In this document: in pieces, positions 11,816 through 23,599 of the stretch
How the letters are laid out: the number at the start of each line of letters is the position of its first letter
Position numbering within the stretch: position 1 is the first letter of the stretch
Source of the DNA: Rhytidiadelphus loreus
Taxonomy: Eukaryota; Streptophyta; Bryopsida; Hypnales; Hylocomiaceae
DNA: 64,000 nt
Assembly (NCBI GenBank): GCA_947034895.1
Contig: OX344763.1
Coordinates: forward strand, 83,285,093-83,349,092
Direction of reading: 5' to 3'
Notes under the pieces: generated by a model
Told to the model about the DNA's origin: nothing
Seen by the model: only the letters and a program-made list of their open reading frames with translations
Database searches by the model: none
Position numbers and translations under genes: made by a program

Positions 11816-13322
11816 TTATAGGAGCCTTTCTTGTTCTTCTTCTAATTTCAGATTTTGACCTAGCTGCTCCAGAAGCAAATGCAATTTTCCAAATCTGAAG
11901 CTCTTGAACCAGGATGGGTGTACTGTTTCATCGCAAGATTTCTTTACACATTTGCTATGAACTCTAAACCAAATCCCTGCGCACCAGGGATGGTACAAAT
12001 GACCAACATGTGCATATGATTATGTCGTTGAGGAGAAATCCGCTCAAGTATAATGCACAGGGTAACAAAGAAATGGTACCCGACCCTAAACAATACTTGG
12101 ATCAAATTGGGATGCATAAGGTCTAGGTTTTAAGGAAAACTCAGTGTCCCCTCTCGTAAGACAAGTAATCTGAGTGGATAAAGCATTAGAGCCTCAAACT
12201 GTCTCTTCAAACATACCAGTGTATTTTCAAGTAATTCATACCTTGAATTGCATTGTTTGAGTTCTAGTATAACTGCCTTGTAATTGGCAATTGTGTCCTT
12301 TATCATTTCGTTGTACGCTTGAAATTTGTTCGACAAAACCTCCACCCCGTGCCCATGTTCAGTCCACAGCTTGACAACTTTCGCCTTCGTTCTATATAGC
12401 ACTCCTTCTTCTTGTGATGCCTTTGTCGACAGTTGAAGATTCTCCTTCCCGACGTTGATGTAATCTTGGGTTACCACATGCAACCATAACTCGACCAACT
12501 TCAATAGGCACATGAGGTATTCCTTTTCTTCTGTACAGTCTTGTCCATCTCGTACAAGTTGCCCATCTTGTACTTTAGTGTACACCTTCTGTTTAGAGTG
12601 TTGTGGGCTCTTCCAAAGTGTGGCAGTAGGGTCATTCAGAAGGTCGTCAATGCCTTTTGCTACGTAAATTTCTTTGTCGTCAAAGCCTGTAAGGTTTGCA
12701 ATGTTGGCCAAATACAGTTTGACCTTCTTCAACCATTTGCTATGTTGATTTCGATTCAAAGTCCCAGCAAACTCCACCCAACTAACCGGCTTCTTCTTCC
12801 GCTTCTCCATAATGATACCTCTAGCAACTAGCAAGGTGCTTCACAATGAACTTAGATATCAAGAATACCCCTGGCAAATCTCTGAAGTACACAACATGAA
12901 AGATTTCAAGAATGCGTGAGTATTTCTTCATATGTACATTTTGAATATGCGTATCCAGCCCTCCCTTGTCTCCCCTTAGCTGGTCCAAAAATGTCTATAA
13001 GGTCTGTCTCCGCTAAGTCAAGTGGAATTTTGAGTTTGTGTGGATTTTTACCAATTTTTGGTAAACCGTACAGTGTCTCAAAGTCCTGTACAGTCAGGGC
13101 ACGTGGAAGAGGATGCTTCTTCAAAGATATCAATTTATCAAGTTCCTTGTGAAAGGAAATCTTATTTGGATTTGCGTTATTGTCTTTTGTCCATCGCGAC
13201 ATGGGCGACGAGGGAGCCAAGTAATCGTCACAGAAACCTTCATCTTCATTGAAGACGTTGGAAAGATCAGTGTCTTTGGAGAAACTGTGGCTTCGAACAA
13301 ACCAGTCTTCGTTGGACGCCAT
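11816..13322 (-). pseudogene. Transposon-type protein A, N-terminal to RING-like part (minus copy)
   Basis: ATG at 13322 follows a plausible acceptor. The segment 13322-12906 carries LKK, FETLYGLPKIGKN, DIFG and GRAGYAYSKCTYEEIL, the counterpart of the plus-strand protein at 638. After frame shifts the match continues (IFHVVYFRDLPG; PVSWVEFAGTLNRNQHS at about 12790), then a helical region to 12130. A TAA after SFP and two single-base shifts lead into CTC-GHLYHPWCAG, SKCVKKSC and VHPSWF (11998-11880), a RING/PHD-like zinc cluster shared with 2040-2233. At least three indels or stops show it is decayed. Function unknown; probably an accessory or DNA-binding protein of the transposon whose transposase-like gene follows at 9372-5823. 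Confidence 0.5.
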
Positions 13323-13483
13323 TGTATCCTAAAACACAAATAAAAAAGTTCCGTAAGTGCATCTAAAAATGTACTTGATGTACCCTTTATTGTACATATT
13401 GTATATTTATTGTACACTGTGCTCATTGTTTCTCGTCGTACGCTCCTCCAGTTGTATTTAAAAACTGACTGAATGTACTCCAA

Positions 13484-14459
13484 TTTCTAAGAGATTGTAT
13501 AATGATTGTACTTGTGAACTAATACAATGTCTATACGAGTGGTAAGAAGAACAAAAGAACAACATTTGCAGAAAAACTTATTGACGGAGTCATAAACCTG
13601 AATTTTGCTTCGAGCTCCAATGCCGCCTCACTCCGTCGGTTCTTTGAATGTGGAGATGCAGCTCCTCACTCCGTCACTTCTTTGAACTGAAATCGCTAAG
13701 TGTACAAGCAGCTTGGTTGATCTACATTTTTTTATTAATAGAGGAGGGAATGTTGAGGAGGAGGAAATCACACTACAAAAAGCACCGCATACTGCGGATC
13801 GTGTCAACTGAATCCCAAATTAGATAGTACGTGCCGGACGATGATTGCTCCAAGATGTATAAATTGTATGCATAATACAAACAAGTACAAACCACAAACC
13901 CTAAAACGTTCTAATAGATTAAGGCTGGAAATTGGAGAAGAAATCTTTGATAGAAAAATTTGAAGGCAAAATATAATTTTTTTGAAAATTGAATGTTGGC
14001 CCATCTCAACTACGATGCTTTCTACTAGAAAACCAAATAAAACAATTAAAAAAAACAATTTAAGGTCAATATTTGGCCTTCATACCAAAATCATATATTT
14101 GCCTAGATATTTTCTTATGTAAATTCCAAAACACTCATTAAATGCCTAGTCTAAGTAGCTAAACATAAGAGCTATGGATTTAGCTCTTTGAATTGTAAAA
14201 ATGAAACCCTAAACTAGGCAAAAAAAGTACAACAATGCTAAAGCTACATCTGTGATAGTACAAACATTAAATGTTTGTACTCCATACGATAAATTTATAG
14301 ATGAAAATCACCTTTTGTTTTGCAATTATCAAAGTATGCAAGATGCAAGACTCCAATCTTTTTTCTTTTTTTTTTAAGTCACAAAAACTATAAGAAAATT
14401 GACTCCAAACTTTCAAGTTGTGCAGAAATTATGCCGTGACTACAAATTTAGACAATCGT
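13484..14459. other. AT-rich spacer, no gene seen
   Basis: No supported coding frame. A 13-bp CTCACTCCGTCGG-like phrase occurs twice (about 13630 and 13665). The Gypsy element is cut off at the right edge of this stretch. Confidence 0.4.
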
Positions 14460-16303
14460 AGTGTACTTTTACCCTAGTTGTGGTAGTGAAATGTCCTCTA
14501 GATGGTCTGGAATGTAGAGCCCTCATTACCATCTTTTGTTGTTTGGGTTCTAGGCACCTCCTTAGTTGGTCATCTGCTCCCATCTTGAATAAGATTCCCT
14601 TGATCAATGAATAGGGGGCTACCTTCTACTGGAAGATACTCTTCTCCTCCCTATTCAGTCCATCCGGGTACCTTTACTAAGTCAGGTAAGTGATGATGTC
14701 CTAAAACTTGGATAGGTTTCTTCCGTCGAGGTAGAAGACCATCTCTTCGTTATTTTCCGGAAACTCATCTGGAAACTCAACAGAGACATCTTCCAAGGCG
14801 CTAGTCCCCTTCTATCTTGATAAGAAGTCTGCATTTGCATTCGACTTTCCGGATTTGACCATGACTTCATAGTTGAACTCTTGAAGTAGCAGCACCCATC
14901 TTGCAATTCGTCTGGAAAGATCCGGTTTGTTGACTAGGTATTTTAGAGAGTCATGATCCGTGTGGAACACAATCCGGTATCCGAGAAGGTAATGCCGGAA
15001 TTTCTTGCAAGCGTACACCACTGCCAAGGCTTCTCGCTTAGTGGTGGTATACTTCCTCTCTGCTAGATTCATCTCTTTGCAAGCATAGTATAATGGGCAC
15101 TCCCTCTGTTCTTTGTCATATTGCCAAAGAATGGCCCCTAGGCACCATCCGGAAGCGTCTAAGGTCACGTGAAATTCCTTACTCCAATCCGGAGAGGACA
15201 AAATCGAGGCTTTCACCAAAGCCGCTTTCAAGCTTTCGAAGGCTCCTTGTCTTTTCGGATTCCAACTAAAGTCTGTATCCTTCTTCAAGAGTTTCGTCAA
15301 AGGAATGGCTTTCTGGGCATATCCTTCAATGAAACATCGGTAGTATCCTATACATCCGAGGAATCCACGGATCTCCTGTACACATGTAGGAGGTGCCAAA
15401 GCAATCGTTGTTTTCACTTTATCAATATCCACCTCCAGTCCTATACGGCTCACCATGTGTCCTAGCAAAATTCCGGACATCATTCCAAAAAAGCATTTTT
15501 CCGGATGTAGTTTGAGGTTCGTCTCCCTACATCTATGAAAAGTTTTCCGTAAATACTCGAGATGATCCGTCCGGGAGTTGAATACTGTAAAGTCATCAAT
15601 GAATACCTCTAGAAAATGTTTTAGGAAATCCTGGAAAATATCCATCATGAGTTGTTGGAATGTTCCGAGAGCATTGCATAACCCGAATGGCATTCTGGTA
15701 AATGCAAATGTTCCCCATTCCATCGTGAAAGTGGTCTTCAGCTGATCTCCTAACTGGATGGAGACTTGATTATATCTAGAGAATCCGTCTAAGAAATTGT
15801 AGCATTCATTTCCGGATACATGATCCAGGATGATGTCTATGAACGGCAGAGGAAAGTAATCTTTCCTTGATGCCGCATTCAGTTTCTGGAAATCCTAACA
15901 GACCCGGATCTTAACCTTCCCTTCCGGCCTTGCCTTCTTGGGAACAACCACAATGGAAGAGAACCATTTGGAGTTGTGGACCAGATATATAAATCCAACC
16001 TCTAGTAAGGTGTCGATCTCCTCTTTAACCCCTGAGCGCCCAAGGGGCCAAAATATGGCCTCTCCATTTTTGAAAGATGTCCTTGTTTGACTCTTATAAT
16101 CTTTTCAATGGTACAGTGAAAGGACGTGTCCTTCTTCATGTATCTTTAGACATGTCTCTACTATCAATCGGTATGGTCAATTAGTGTAGATCTTTTTTTA
16201 GGTGATAGTTTAATTAGAATGAGTATAGAAAGGTTTGGATTTTTGTGAACATGGGCTGGGTGCTTAGGGATTAACCATCAAAGAATATTTGGGGTTCATC
16301 CTG
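14460..16303 (-). pseudogene. Gypsy reverse transcriptase, RNase H and integrase start
   Basis: RT blocks in order: YRMNPKYSLMV, [MITE], KEEIDTLLEVGFIY, VVVPKK, RVC-DFQKLNAASRKDYFPLPFID, FLDGFSRYNQV, TFTRMPFGLCNALGTFQ (about 15690), VFIDDFTVF (YxDD region, here IDDF, about 15590), LGHMVS and GFLGCIGYYRCFI. RNase H follows: FHVTLDASGWCLGAIL, ERKYTTTKREALAVVYA and FHTDHDSLKYL, ending in ADFLSR. After TAG 14812-14814 comes a linker, then LYK-type ILFKMGADDQLRRCL and ALHS..SRGHF, the integrase zinc-binding start, which ends near 14460. Stops are TAG 15895-15897 (VC-DF), TAG 14812, another TAG near 14735 and TAG near 14627. Confidence 0.85.
16029..16270. mobile_element. 242-bp piggyBac-like MITE (TTAA target)
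   Basis: The insert is flanked by TTAA on both sides (16025-16028 and 16271-16274). Its ends are inverted repeats of about 14 bp: CCCCTGAGCGCCCA on one side and, read inward from the other, TCCCTAAGCACCCA. Removing it with one TTAA joins LMV to KEEID exactly, as reverse transcriptase requires, so the insertion came after the Gypsy element. It has no ORF, so it is non-autonomous. TTAA duplication and CCC-starting ends fit piggyBac; Kolobok also uses TTAA. Confidence 0.8.
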
Positions 16304-16305
16304 TA

Positions 16306-18237
16306 CTAGCGTTGTCGGATAGGAACTGCTCCTTCCGTAAGGTCAATTCGGTGTTCTCCTAGCTCTGCCAGAATACCAATTAAGTCGGATGCTACCCATG
16401 CAAAGACATCTATGTATTCTTTCAGCAACATGGTGTATTTTTCCTTCTCTGATGCAGTCATGGAGTTACTCAGGAAGAAGGACTTTTCGGATTCAACCTC
16501 AACCTTCTCATAATCCGAAGGACTGACGATGGTCTTAATCTTTTCCGGCTCCATTTCTTCCAATTCAACCTGGATCTCACTTCAGGGTGCTTCTGTACTG
16601 TGTCCGCTCAAGCCAATAGCTGGAAAATCTCCGTCCAAAATCTATTGTTGAATCCACCCAAAAGAAAGTGGAACATCAATTTCTTCCATGGATCGATCTT
16701 TCAGTTGTACGCTGTTACTTTTGTTAACTGGTTCTTCCGTACCAATCTCTAGAGTGGGTTCCAAAAACTCAAAATCAGTTTTCATGGTAGACATGAAGTA
16801 GCTTGGAACTAAATCTGAATCTTCCGGATCCGACCAGTCTGTGGTGTATCCGTCAGATTCATTAGTTTTCCCGAGGTGCTCCATGTGCTTCCAAGGAATC
16901 CGTATTAGTGGCTTTCCAACCACAAATTCCTTTACTCCCAAATCTACTAGAATTCTCGTGGCGTATAGCCACTATCTGCCGAGCAGCATAGGAAATGGTC
17001 TTCCTTTGCTGACCCGGATGACCACGTAATTCAAGAGGTAAGTGACCATTCCTATTTGGGTAGGAATTTTTACTAACCTTCCTACTGGATATACATGGGA
17101 TTGGTCCGCCATCTGTAATACTTGGTTTGTTGCTTGGAATGACGTGTACCCGAGATCCGCCATCTACATTGCCGCTTCTTCCAACATGCCATTGACTTTG
17201 GATCCGCCATCCACTAGTACGCCGGTTACCATGCATCCTCCTACTTCGACTTCAAGTTCCGGTGCTCCGTAATCCTTGACTTGAGAGAAGTTGACCGCTA
17301 TGGAAGGTAGTTTCAATCTTCTTTTCCGCTTCTTTGTCCAGGCATTCCGGATCATAAACTGATAATTTGCATTATTGTGTAGAAGTTGCCCAATGGTAAC
17401 ATTGGATTTTTGATCCTTGATGTCTTGTATGATGTCATACTCATCGACCTTTAGTTCCGGATCGATGAGAATCGGTACATCGTCAAAGGTGATCTTTTGG
17501 ATTATTTCCGAATCTAGTTCAAAATTATCCAAACTTTGTCTAACTTCTTGACTAATGTCTATAGGTATCAGGTATCGTCCTACCCCTTTTTCTAACTCTA
17601 CTATGGGTTGTTTGATTGGATGGATAACTGAGTGATCAGAATCACTTGAATCCGGATCCTCATGAGAGGGATTGATTCCGGAATTTCTTTTCCGTCTCTG
17701 CTCTCTAATCCTACACTTTTCTACCCGCTTCTTGGTGGAACTCCGAGTTTCTATCCTATAAACTATTTCTACTAGTCTTTCCGGTAGTTCCACCCTTGGT
17801 TGTCATTTATCTGTATTTTCAATCCTGACAATAGAGCCGTAATTCAATCCGGATTGTTCCTAGGGTGGAACTTCTATATGCTTATAGATGGTTCTAACTT
17901 GGGGTGGCTTAGGACACTCACGACTCCTGTGTCCGTACTCCCCACAATTCTAATAGGGTAAGGCAAGTGGTGCTCCTTGCCCTAATCCTTTATGAGGACA
18001 AGCATTGGCATAATGTTCCGGACTCCCACACATGTAACAACATCCGGTAGGAAATCTGGATGGAGGAAAGTTACCTGACCCGGATGCGCTTGCTTCTGGT
18101 CGTGGAAATACGTTGGTCCGGATCAGTTGTTGTGGTGCCCGTCCTCTTTTGTAACTCATTTGAACTTGGAATACCAAATTGATCTCATCTTCATAGTCTT
18201 CATCTTGCAAGGTGTAGTAGACTCCCTCTTCATCCAT
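16306..18237 (-). pseudogene. Gypsy zinc knuckle and aspartic protease region
   Basis: CYMCGSPEHYANACPHK (near 18030) is a CCHC knuckle, and NCGEYGHRSRECP (near 17935) is a second, its first Cys pair disturbed next to TAG 17950-17952. The protease region carries VLVDGGSKVNGM (about 17215), the plant DGG version of the active-site DSG/DTG, and PMLLGR-WLYATRILVDLG (about 16990), the conserved flap-side block. VFAWVASDLIG and the approach to RT follow. In-frame stops are TAG at 17950, 17164, 16972, 16642 and 16306, plus TGA near 17800 and 16585. The frame is otherwise continuous. Confidence 0.75.
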
Positions 18238-18239
18238 GA

Positions 18240-19206
18240 AGTGGACTTGCTTTTGGGGACCTTGATTGCATTCGCTTGCAAAGTGTCCTAGTCGTTCACA
18301 TCTTGAGCACCAAACATTTGTCTAGGTCATTGGCACAATCCATCTTGGCTTCCAGTTTTCCGCCAAATTGACCTTAATTGCCTCCAATGACTCCTAAACG
18401 CTCTTCATAAACTTCAGAATCGGAGAACTTTCGTCTTCTCCTTTCCTTCTTTGGTACTTTTTGCTTCGACTCTCCATCTTCTCGCTCTTTTTGATGGACC
18501 TCCTTAATGACTGAGTCGAATTTTTATAGTTCCCATAGAGTGGCGAATCGTGCCTACCGGATTTGGAATCCCATTTCTTCCAGAAATCCTACCATGTACT
18601 ACTCCACTTGTATGCTCGGAGCTACTTCCATGGTCAGTTTCTTGATCAGTGCCTTCACCCTCTGACCATACTTCCTTACTAACTCGGTTGAACGCATAGA
18701 TATTTTACTAAGCCTCCCCAGTGCTCTGGCCTCTACGCCTACTTCTCGGAATGTCCGGAGAAATGCCTCCATAAGATGTTCCCAGTCTTCCAGATAGCTT
18801 CCGAAACATCCTAATACCATTTCAGCGCCTCACCTTTCAGTAATCCGTGGAAAACCCGATGTTTAGAGGCTAGATCCTCTTGGTTGGCGATTGCAATGGC
18901 CTCAAATTCTCCCATCCAATCGTCTACATCCTTGCTACCATCTCTTTGGAATTTACTGTACCGTAAGCGGATGGAGGTCACCATTACTACTATTTCTTTA
19001 GAGGAGAGGTCCTCTTCTGAATCTACTAGCGCGAGTTCCCTATCCGATGCCACTCTTATGCTTTCCGAATTTTTGATTGCTTTTGGATTTGAGAGACTAG
19101 GCATCTGTTTGGTGCTCCGGTTATGAATGAGTACCAAATTCTCTTTTGACTTGGATGCTGAAATAGATTCGGAACTTCTACCAAAGCTAGGTAATTCGTG
19201 CACCAC
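18240..19206 (-). pseudogene. Gypsy gag (capsid region)
   Basis: Residues around DDWMGEFEAIAIANQ, HRVFHGLLKGEALKWY and LMEAFLRTFREVG fit the retrotransposon gag (capsid) pattern with its WY and F..F..F spacing. The frame shifts by one near 18815. Downstream frame 18820-18240 is broken by TAG at about 18599 and 18557 and TAA near 18530, all where Gln reads naturally, and then loses frame before 18237. Gag forms the particle that packages element RNA; this copy cannot. Confidence 0.7.
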
Positions 19207-19419
19207 AAGTCTTCGAGCAACTTCTTCTAATCGTGCGGAATGTCTTCTGGCTGGAATTCTTCTCTACGGTCTACTTATGAAGTACGGATTAGGTGCTCTT
19301 TCAAGATCTACTTCATTGATTTGAGACTGCAAATCCACACTAACTACCCTTCTTCACTTCAGCAACTCTTTTATAAATTTTCTTTGGAAACTTCTAACTC
19401 TCAAAACAAGCTATCAGAA

Positions 19420-19441
19420 TCCTCGGTAGCGGCGCCAAAAG
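19420..19441 (-). promoter_or_regulatory. Gypsy primer-binding site (tRNA-Asp type) and LTR edge
   Basis: Read on the minus strand, TGGCGCCGCTACCGAGGA (19437-19420) matches the usual plant tRNA-Asp primer site TGGCGCCGTTGCCGGGGA at 15 of 18 bases; all three differences are transitions. The 5-prime LTR should end just beside it: on the plus strand TGTCGTACACGC starts at 19442, giving the LTR terminal ...ACA on the minus strand. The far edge of the LTR could not be fixed because the second LTR is missing. Confidence 0.6.
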
Positions 19442-20508
19442 TGTCGTACACGCAGTCTAAGCGTAGGTATCTTTAACACAACAAATGCGTTAAGATGACT
19501 CGAGTTATCATCCCAGAAGATTTCAGACGTTGTCTTGATCTTAGGTTTCTGGAGTTTGGATTTATCCAAAACTTGACGCTCTAATATATCATGTATGATC
19601 CATTCTAACACACACACTAGTTTCCAGAAATATTGCTTTCCAGAATCTAATTCGGATCCAACTTGATTTGGATTTCCACTCCAACTATCCGTTATACCGA
19701 TTTTTGGTACCTCAGTTTTACCCTTAGAGGATGCTCACTTGTTCTTTCGGAGGGGTAGGGAACATCACCACTCAAGTTACACACACATCCACTCTTAAAC
19801 AACACACACATCCAAATAAAGATACTTAGTCCAGTAAAGGGAAGGACAGTCACCTTCACAACTTTCTGGATTGTTCACCCGGAAAGTAGGTCACATAGGG
19901 ATACACCACCAACCCTCCTTACCACAATGACAGACAATTATCTTTTGGAATTTGCTTTCATCCCCTTCTGAGGTTGGCAGACCTTCCGGTGGTTTGGAAA
20001 TATTCCCCTTGGCAACTGTTGACTTTCGCACAGAACCATTCTTTGGATTCCGGATTAGCTTCTGGACTACTATCGGGCCCCACCGAATCACCGTTCCGGC
20101 AAATTAAAAGCACCGTGCATAGCTCCTCAATTACAATCTAAACTTATCCATAGAGCACCCTGAGTTGAATCTGGATGCCAACAAATCCGGACTCCTCCCT
20201 TGCACACTCTCACTTATACACCCACACACAAGTAACTAAGATGCGATACGCAAGAAAATGATTCCCAAGGTGCTCTCTTGGATGCTCAGATTAAATGACA
20301 AGAAAAGGAATGATAAGCCACAAGCCTGCCCGCCCATTAAAAAACAACACAAAGCGACCAAACGGTCCAACTAAAAATCTGGCCAACTAGTTGTTCTGAA
20401 AAAACCGGAAATAGTTAACTCCTAAAATTCCAGAACAACAGGTCCCACATCCAAAAAAAACGCGTTGGAAACAAAAAGACAAACTAACAAACTAATAGTC
20501 CTAACTAG

Positions 20509-21067
20509 TCACCTGCTCTTCTGGGCCTTCTTTGATGACATTCCGGCCTTCGGTGCTTGCATAGCCAGTTTCTGACAAGCTTTCTTCGTCGGGGTGATCT
20601 TCGTCGCGGATCGGGTCCTTAGGGGACCCAGATCCGTCTCCACGTACTCCAAGCCAGAGGTTGAATTTGTTTCTGCTTCCTCTTCTTCCGACTCCAACAC
20701 TTCCTCCGGATCCTTGATCATCTTCCGCCTCGTAGTCTTCTTCTGTGTGAGATTTACAAGATCAATGGAGGTAGATGGCGGAGGCCAAGGTGGTGTCTGC
20801 TACCTCATGTGTGTGAACTCACCCGGGTGGGTCCGGGCCGGATTGTGAATGATTGGCCCCTCAGTAGCCAACACTTCCGTAACTACTGTAGAAGAAACAG
20901 GATGGGGCGGAAAGAGGTTTACCGTTGAGGGGTGTCTGGTCGCTTGCTCCAAAAAGATGTTCTTCACCGGTGTGGTCCGTGGTGTTGATACCAGATTTGG
21001 GATCCTCCTCCCATCCGTAATGTTCTTCTGGGTTGATGAAGTTCCGGTCGCAGTGTGGGAACCACAA
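20509..21067 (-). pseudogene. Gypsy-associated acidic/basic-tail ORF (third family member)
   Basis: Minus-strand frames end in a segment with LTQKKTTRRK, an acidic run (LESEEEEAETN) and a basic tail (SSKKAQKSR). In order and composition this mirrors the tail at 23286-23594 on the plus strand (KKKKTSKRRR, SGEEEHRSGSG, RKGAAKHAKPSSK). A TAG near 20810 (FTHMR-QTPP) interrupts it. It lies head-to-head with the plus copy, next to the LTR of the truncated Gypsy element, so I read it as a broken member of the same retroelement gene family. Function unknown. Confidence 0.35.
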
Positions 21068-21653
21068 AATCTAGATTTTACACAGTTAGTTAAAATTAGG
21101 GATAAAGTATTTCAACTTGGTAAAAAATTTCAATTTCTGGCAATCTAATTGGAAAAAATTACCAGGATTATGTAATGAGAATATATAAATTATTCTATAG
21201 AGATAAAAGAGTTAAGGAAGGAATTAAGTTTTCGGTCCTAACCGGAAACCGGACTTGGGATACGGATGCGGAAACCGATTCCAAATCCTCTTAGGTATCG
21301 AGAATACATGATGGACCCTACCGGAACCTAGCGGGAGCTAGAATAGGTCACAGGGAACCCAACGGAACCGTAACGGAACTCCCAACGGCAAGAACGAGAT
21401 TCACGGTTGTACTTTCAACAGACAGAATTTTCCGAGAAACGTGGAACGGAACCCTAAATAGTTGGAGGAAGGAAAAATGATAGATGGTTAGGGAAGTCAC
21501 TCCCATTGTTCGTTGTCACACATTTTTTGTGAAGAGTCATTCAGATGTTTAGAGGTTGTTTTGCACTAAAAGGGGAGTAATTAAGGTGTGTTCCGGTTCC
21601 GGTGAGGAGGACGACGGATAGTGAGTGGGAAAGGCGAGCTTCCTTAGAATCAA

Positions 21654-23164
21654 TTGGAAGGAGAGATTTTCAATAAGCAATTCGGAGTGAAAGAAGGGTA
21701 CATCTTGGGAACGATGGTGAAGGCGGAATCTGGAGATGAGGTTGGTCCGGTTAACCTCCGGATTGTGGTTTTGGGAGTTCCCAAGAATCGGCAAGAACAC
21801 ACCCAGTTGGAGGAGGATTTGGTCCAGATCGGTTGTCTAGAGTTGTTGCAACAGCTCTGGAGCCTGAGAGATGAGGGGATGGTCCAAGAGTGGGTAGTAG
21901 AGCAGTCAAACAAGTAGAACCGGACTTTGAGAGCACTACCTCCCAATTGGACAACCAAAGTGTGGAGGACGGTCTACAATTTTCCAAGAGAGGCAGAGGG
22001 TTTGGCATCAAGGACGGACAAGTTTTTTAATGGTAAGTTCTCTCAACCACCAAATCCTAAGGACGGATATACAGGGGCAGACTGTGTAAAGTCTAGGGAC
22101 AGGAGAGTATTAGAATTCCTAGTCCCAATACTATATCCGAAACATCCAAACCAGATTACAGTAACTTTGGCCAACACCATCTTTGGTGCACTATCCGGGG
22201 ACCGAAAGGTTAGCTAGAGGATAGTAATTCAGGATCTGGTGAATAAAATGATAGCGGGTGTTGGGAAGTCCAAGCCTTCCGAGATCAATCCTTTTCTCTT
22301 TCATCTTTACCATTCCTTAGAGCTATTGAGGGATAAGGAGGGCATGGTGTATAAATCAGCTGTAGTTATGCTGAAGTATGACATTAGTCCGGAACCAGAA
22401 GGAGAGGAAGAGAGGGAATCAAGAAGGGAGACCTCAGAACGAGGAAAGAAGAGATCAGAGGAAGGGACCCCTGAATCCGAAAAGGAAAAGGAGACAATGG
22501 AGGAAAAGAGAGAAGAGATCCTCTTTGGCCAGAACGCCAGAAAGAGGATATAATGGAAAGGGTAATTGAGGATCTGGAGGAATACCGATCCTAGTTAGAA
22601 AAGGAGAGAGCAATGATTAGTAGGATCTGTAAAAAGATGGGGATTGTCAATGCGGAAGAGCTCTATAAGAGGATAGAAAGTCTCCTCCAATGGCTCCAAG
22701 ACGAAGAGAAGGAAAGATTGGAAGCCCGGATAGGAGAAATGGAGGATCGGGTCAAGGATCTCCAGTCACAACTGGAGCAAAAGACCATTGAGGCAAGAAA
22801 GGAAAGATGCCTCTCAACAGGATCTAATAATACCCTCAAGCAAATCCGTGGATTCATTAGTCATCCGGGCAATGTCTTAAACAAAGCCAAATTGTTCGAT
22901 GCAGAAGTCCATAAATTCAATCCTATAGTGGCAGCAAAAGTAGTGGGTGTGTTGGTTGAGTTTGGGGAGAAGATGGATAGGATCCTGTTCAAGATTCGAG
23001 AGGTCATGCAGGAAGCTGGTTATTATCCGGATCCGGAAACGGAAAAGGAAACTGACCAAGAGAAGGACGAGACCCCAACCAAAACTCCAGCAATGTCGCC
23101 CTCGTCGTTAGCAAAGCAGAAGGACAGGGACCCCACAACCACCAGGAACTTCTTCCCGACTTGA
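21654..23164 (+). pseudogene. Gypsy-associated coiled-coil ORF (plus copy)
   Basis: One frame runs from 21654 through TAG stops at 21915 and 22215 to about 22550, then shifts by one into the frame 22613-23164. Recognisable blocks are KVWRTVYNF, TDKFF, DRRVLEFLVPILYPKHPNQITVTLANTIFGAL, INPFLFHLYHSLELL, a highly charged linker, a coiled coil (ICKKMGIVNAEEL through LQSQLEQK) and AAKVVGVLVEFGEKMD. All reappear in the split minus-strand copy at 42426-43462 plus 24852-25029, so this is a real gene family. The capsid-like leading part is reminiscent of plant putative transposon protein domains, but I cannot name it. Confidence 0.55.
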
Positions 23165-23285
23165 TTCCGGACTAGGAAAATGGTCTACGCCCGGATCCCG
23201 ATCCAAGAGTCATGTCTGGAAGGAGGATTCAGAACTAGGGACGCCGTAGAACAAGACCACTAAACTAGCACCTAATACTCCAAGC

Positions 23286-23594
23286 ATGATAAAAAAGAAG
23301 AAGACGTCAAAGCGAAGAAGGGATGAGGATGTTGCAAGTCAGAGTTTCAAGGAAGACAAGTCTCCCAATAACTCAGGTGAAGAGGAACACCGGTCCGGAT
23401 CTGGAACAGAATTGGATGAGACCACAGGACCGGAAGATGACTCTGAACCGGATGAGATTTCGCCCTCACAATTCAAAGAGAAGAGTAGGACGCCATGCAA
23501 AGGCAAGGTGGAAGCTATTGTGAAGCCTTCATCGAGTAGGAAGCAGCCAACTAGAAAAGGCGCCGCCAAGCATGCGAAACCTTCATCAAAGTGA
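23286..23594 (+). pseudogene. Acidic/lysine-rich tail of the coiled-coil ORF
   Basis: This 102-codon frame begins with a basic patch (KKKKTSKRRR), continues acidic (SGEEEH, PEDDSEPDEIS) and ends basic (RKGAAKHAKPSSK). It follows the coiled-coil ORF after about 120 bp that hold stops in this frame, and it resembles the ORF at 20721-20509. It is probably the C-terminal exon or frame of the same gene. Confidence 0.35.
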
Positions 23595-23599
23595 CCTAA

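Larger units (their letters stand above)
14460..19441 (-). mobile_element. Ty3/Gypsy retrotransposon, truncated in integrase
   Basis: The order on the minus strand is primer site (19437-19420), gag (19206-18240), zinc knuckle, protease, reverse transcriptase, RNase H and the start of the integrase zinc domain. Homology stops near 14460, so most of integrase, the polypurine tract and the second LTR are missing. From 18237 to 14815 the coding frame stays in one phase apart from stops. TCCGG-containing words are very frequent in this element and its neighbour ORFs but not in other parts of the window, which marks the block as one family. A MITE lies within it at 16029-16270. Confidence 0.85.
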
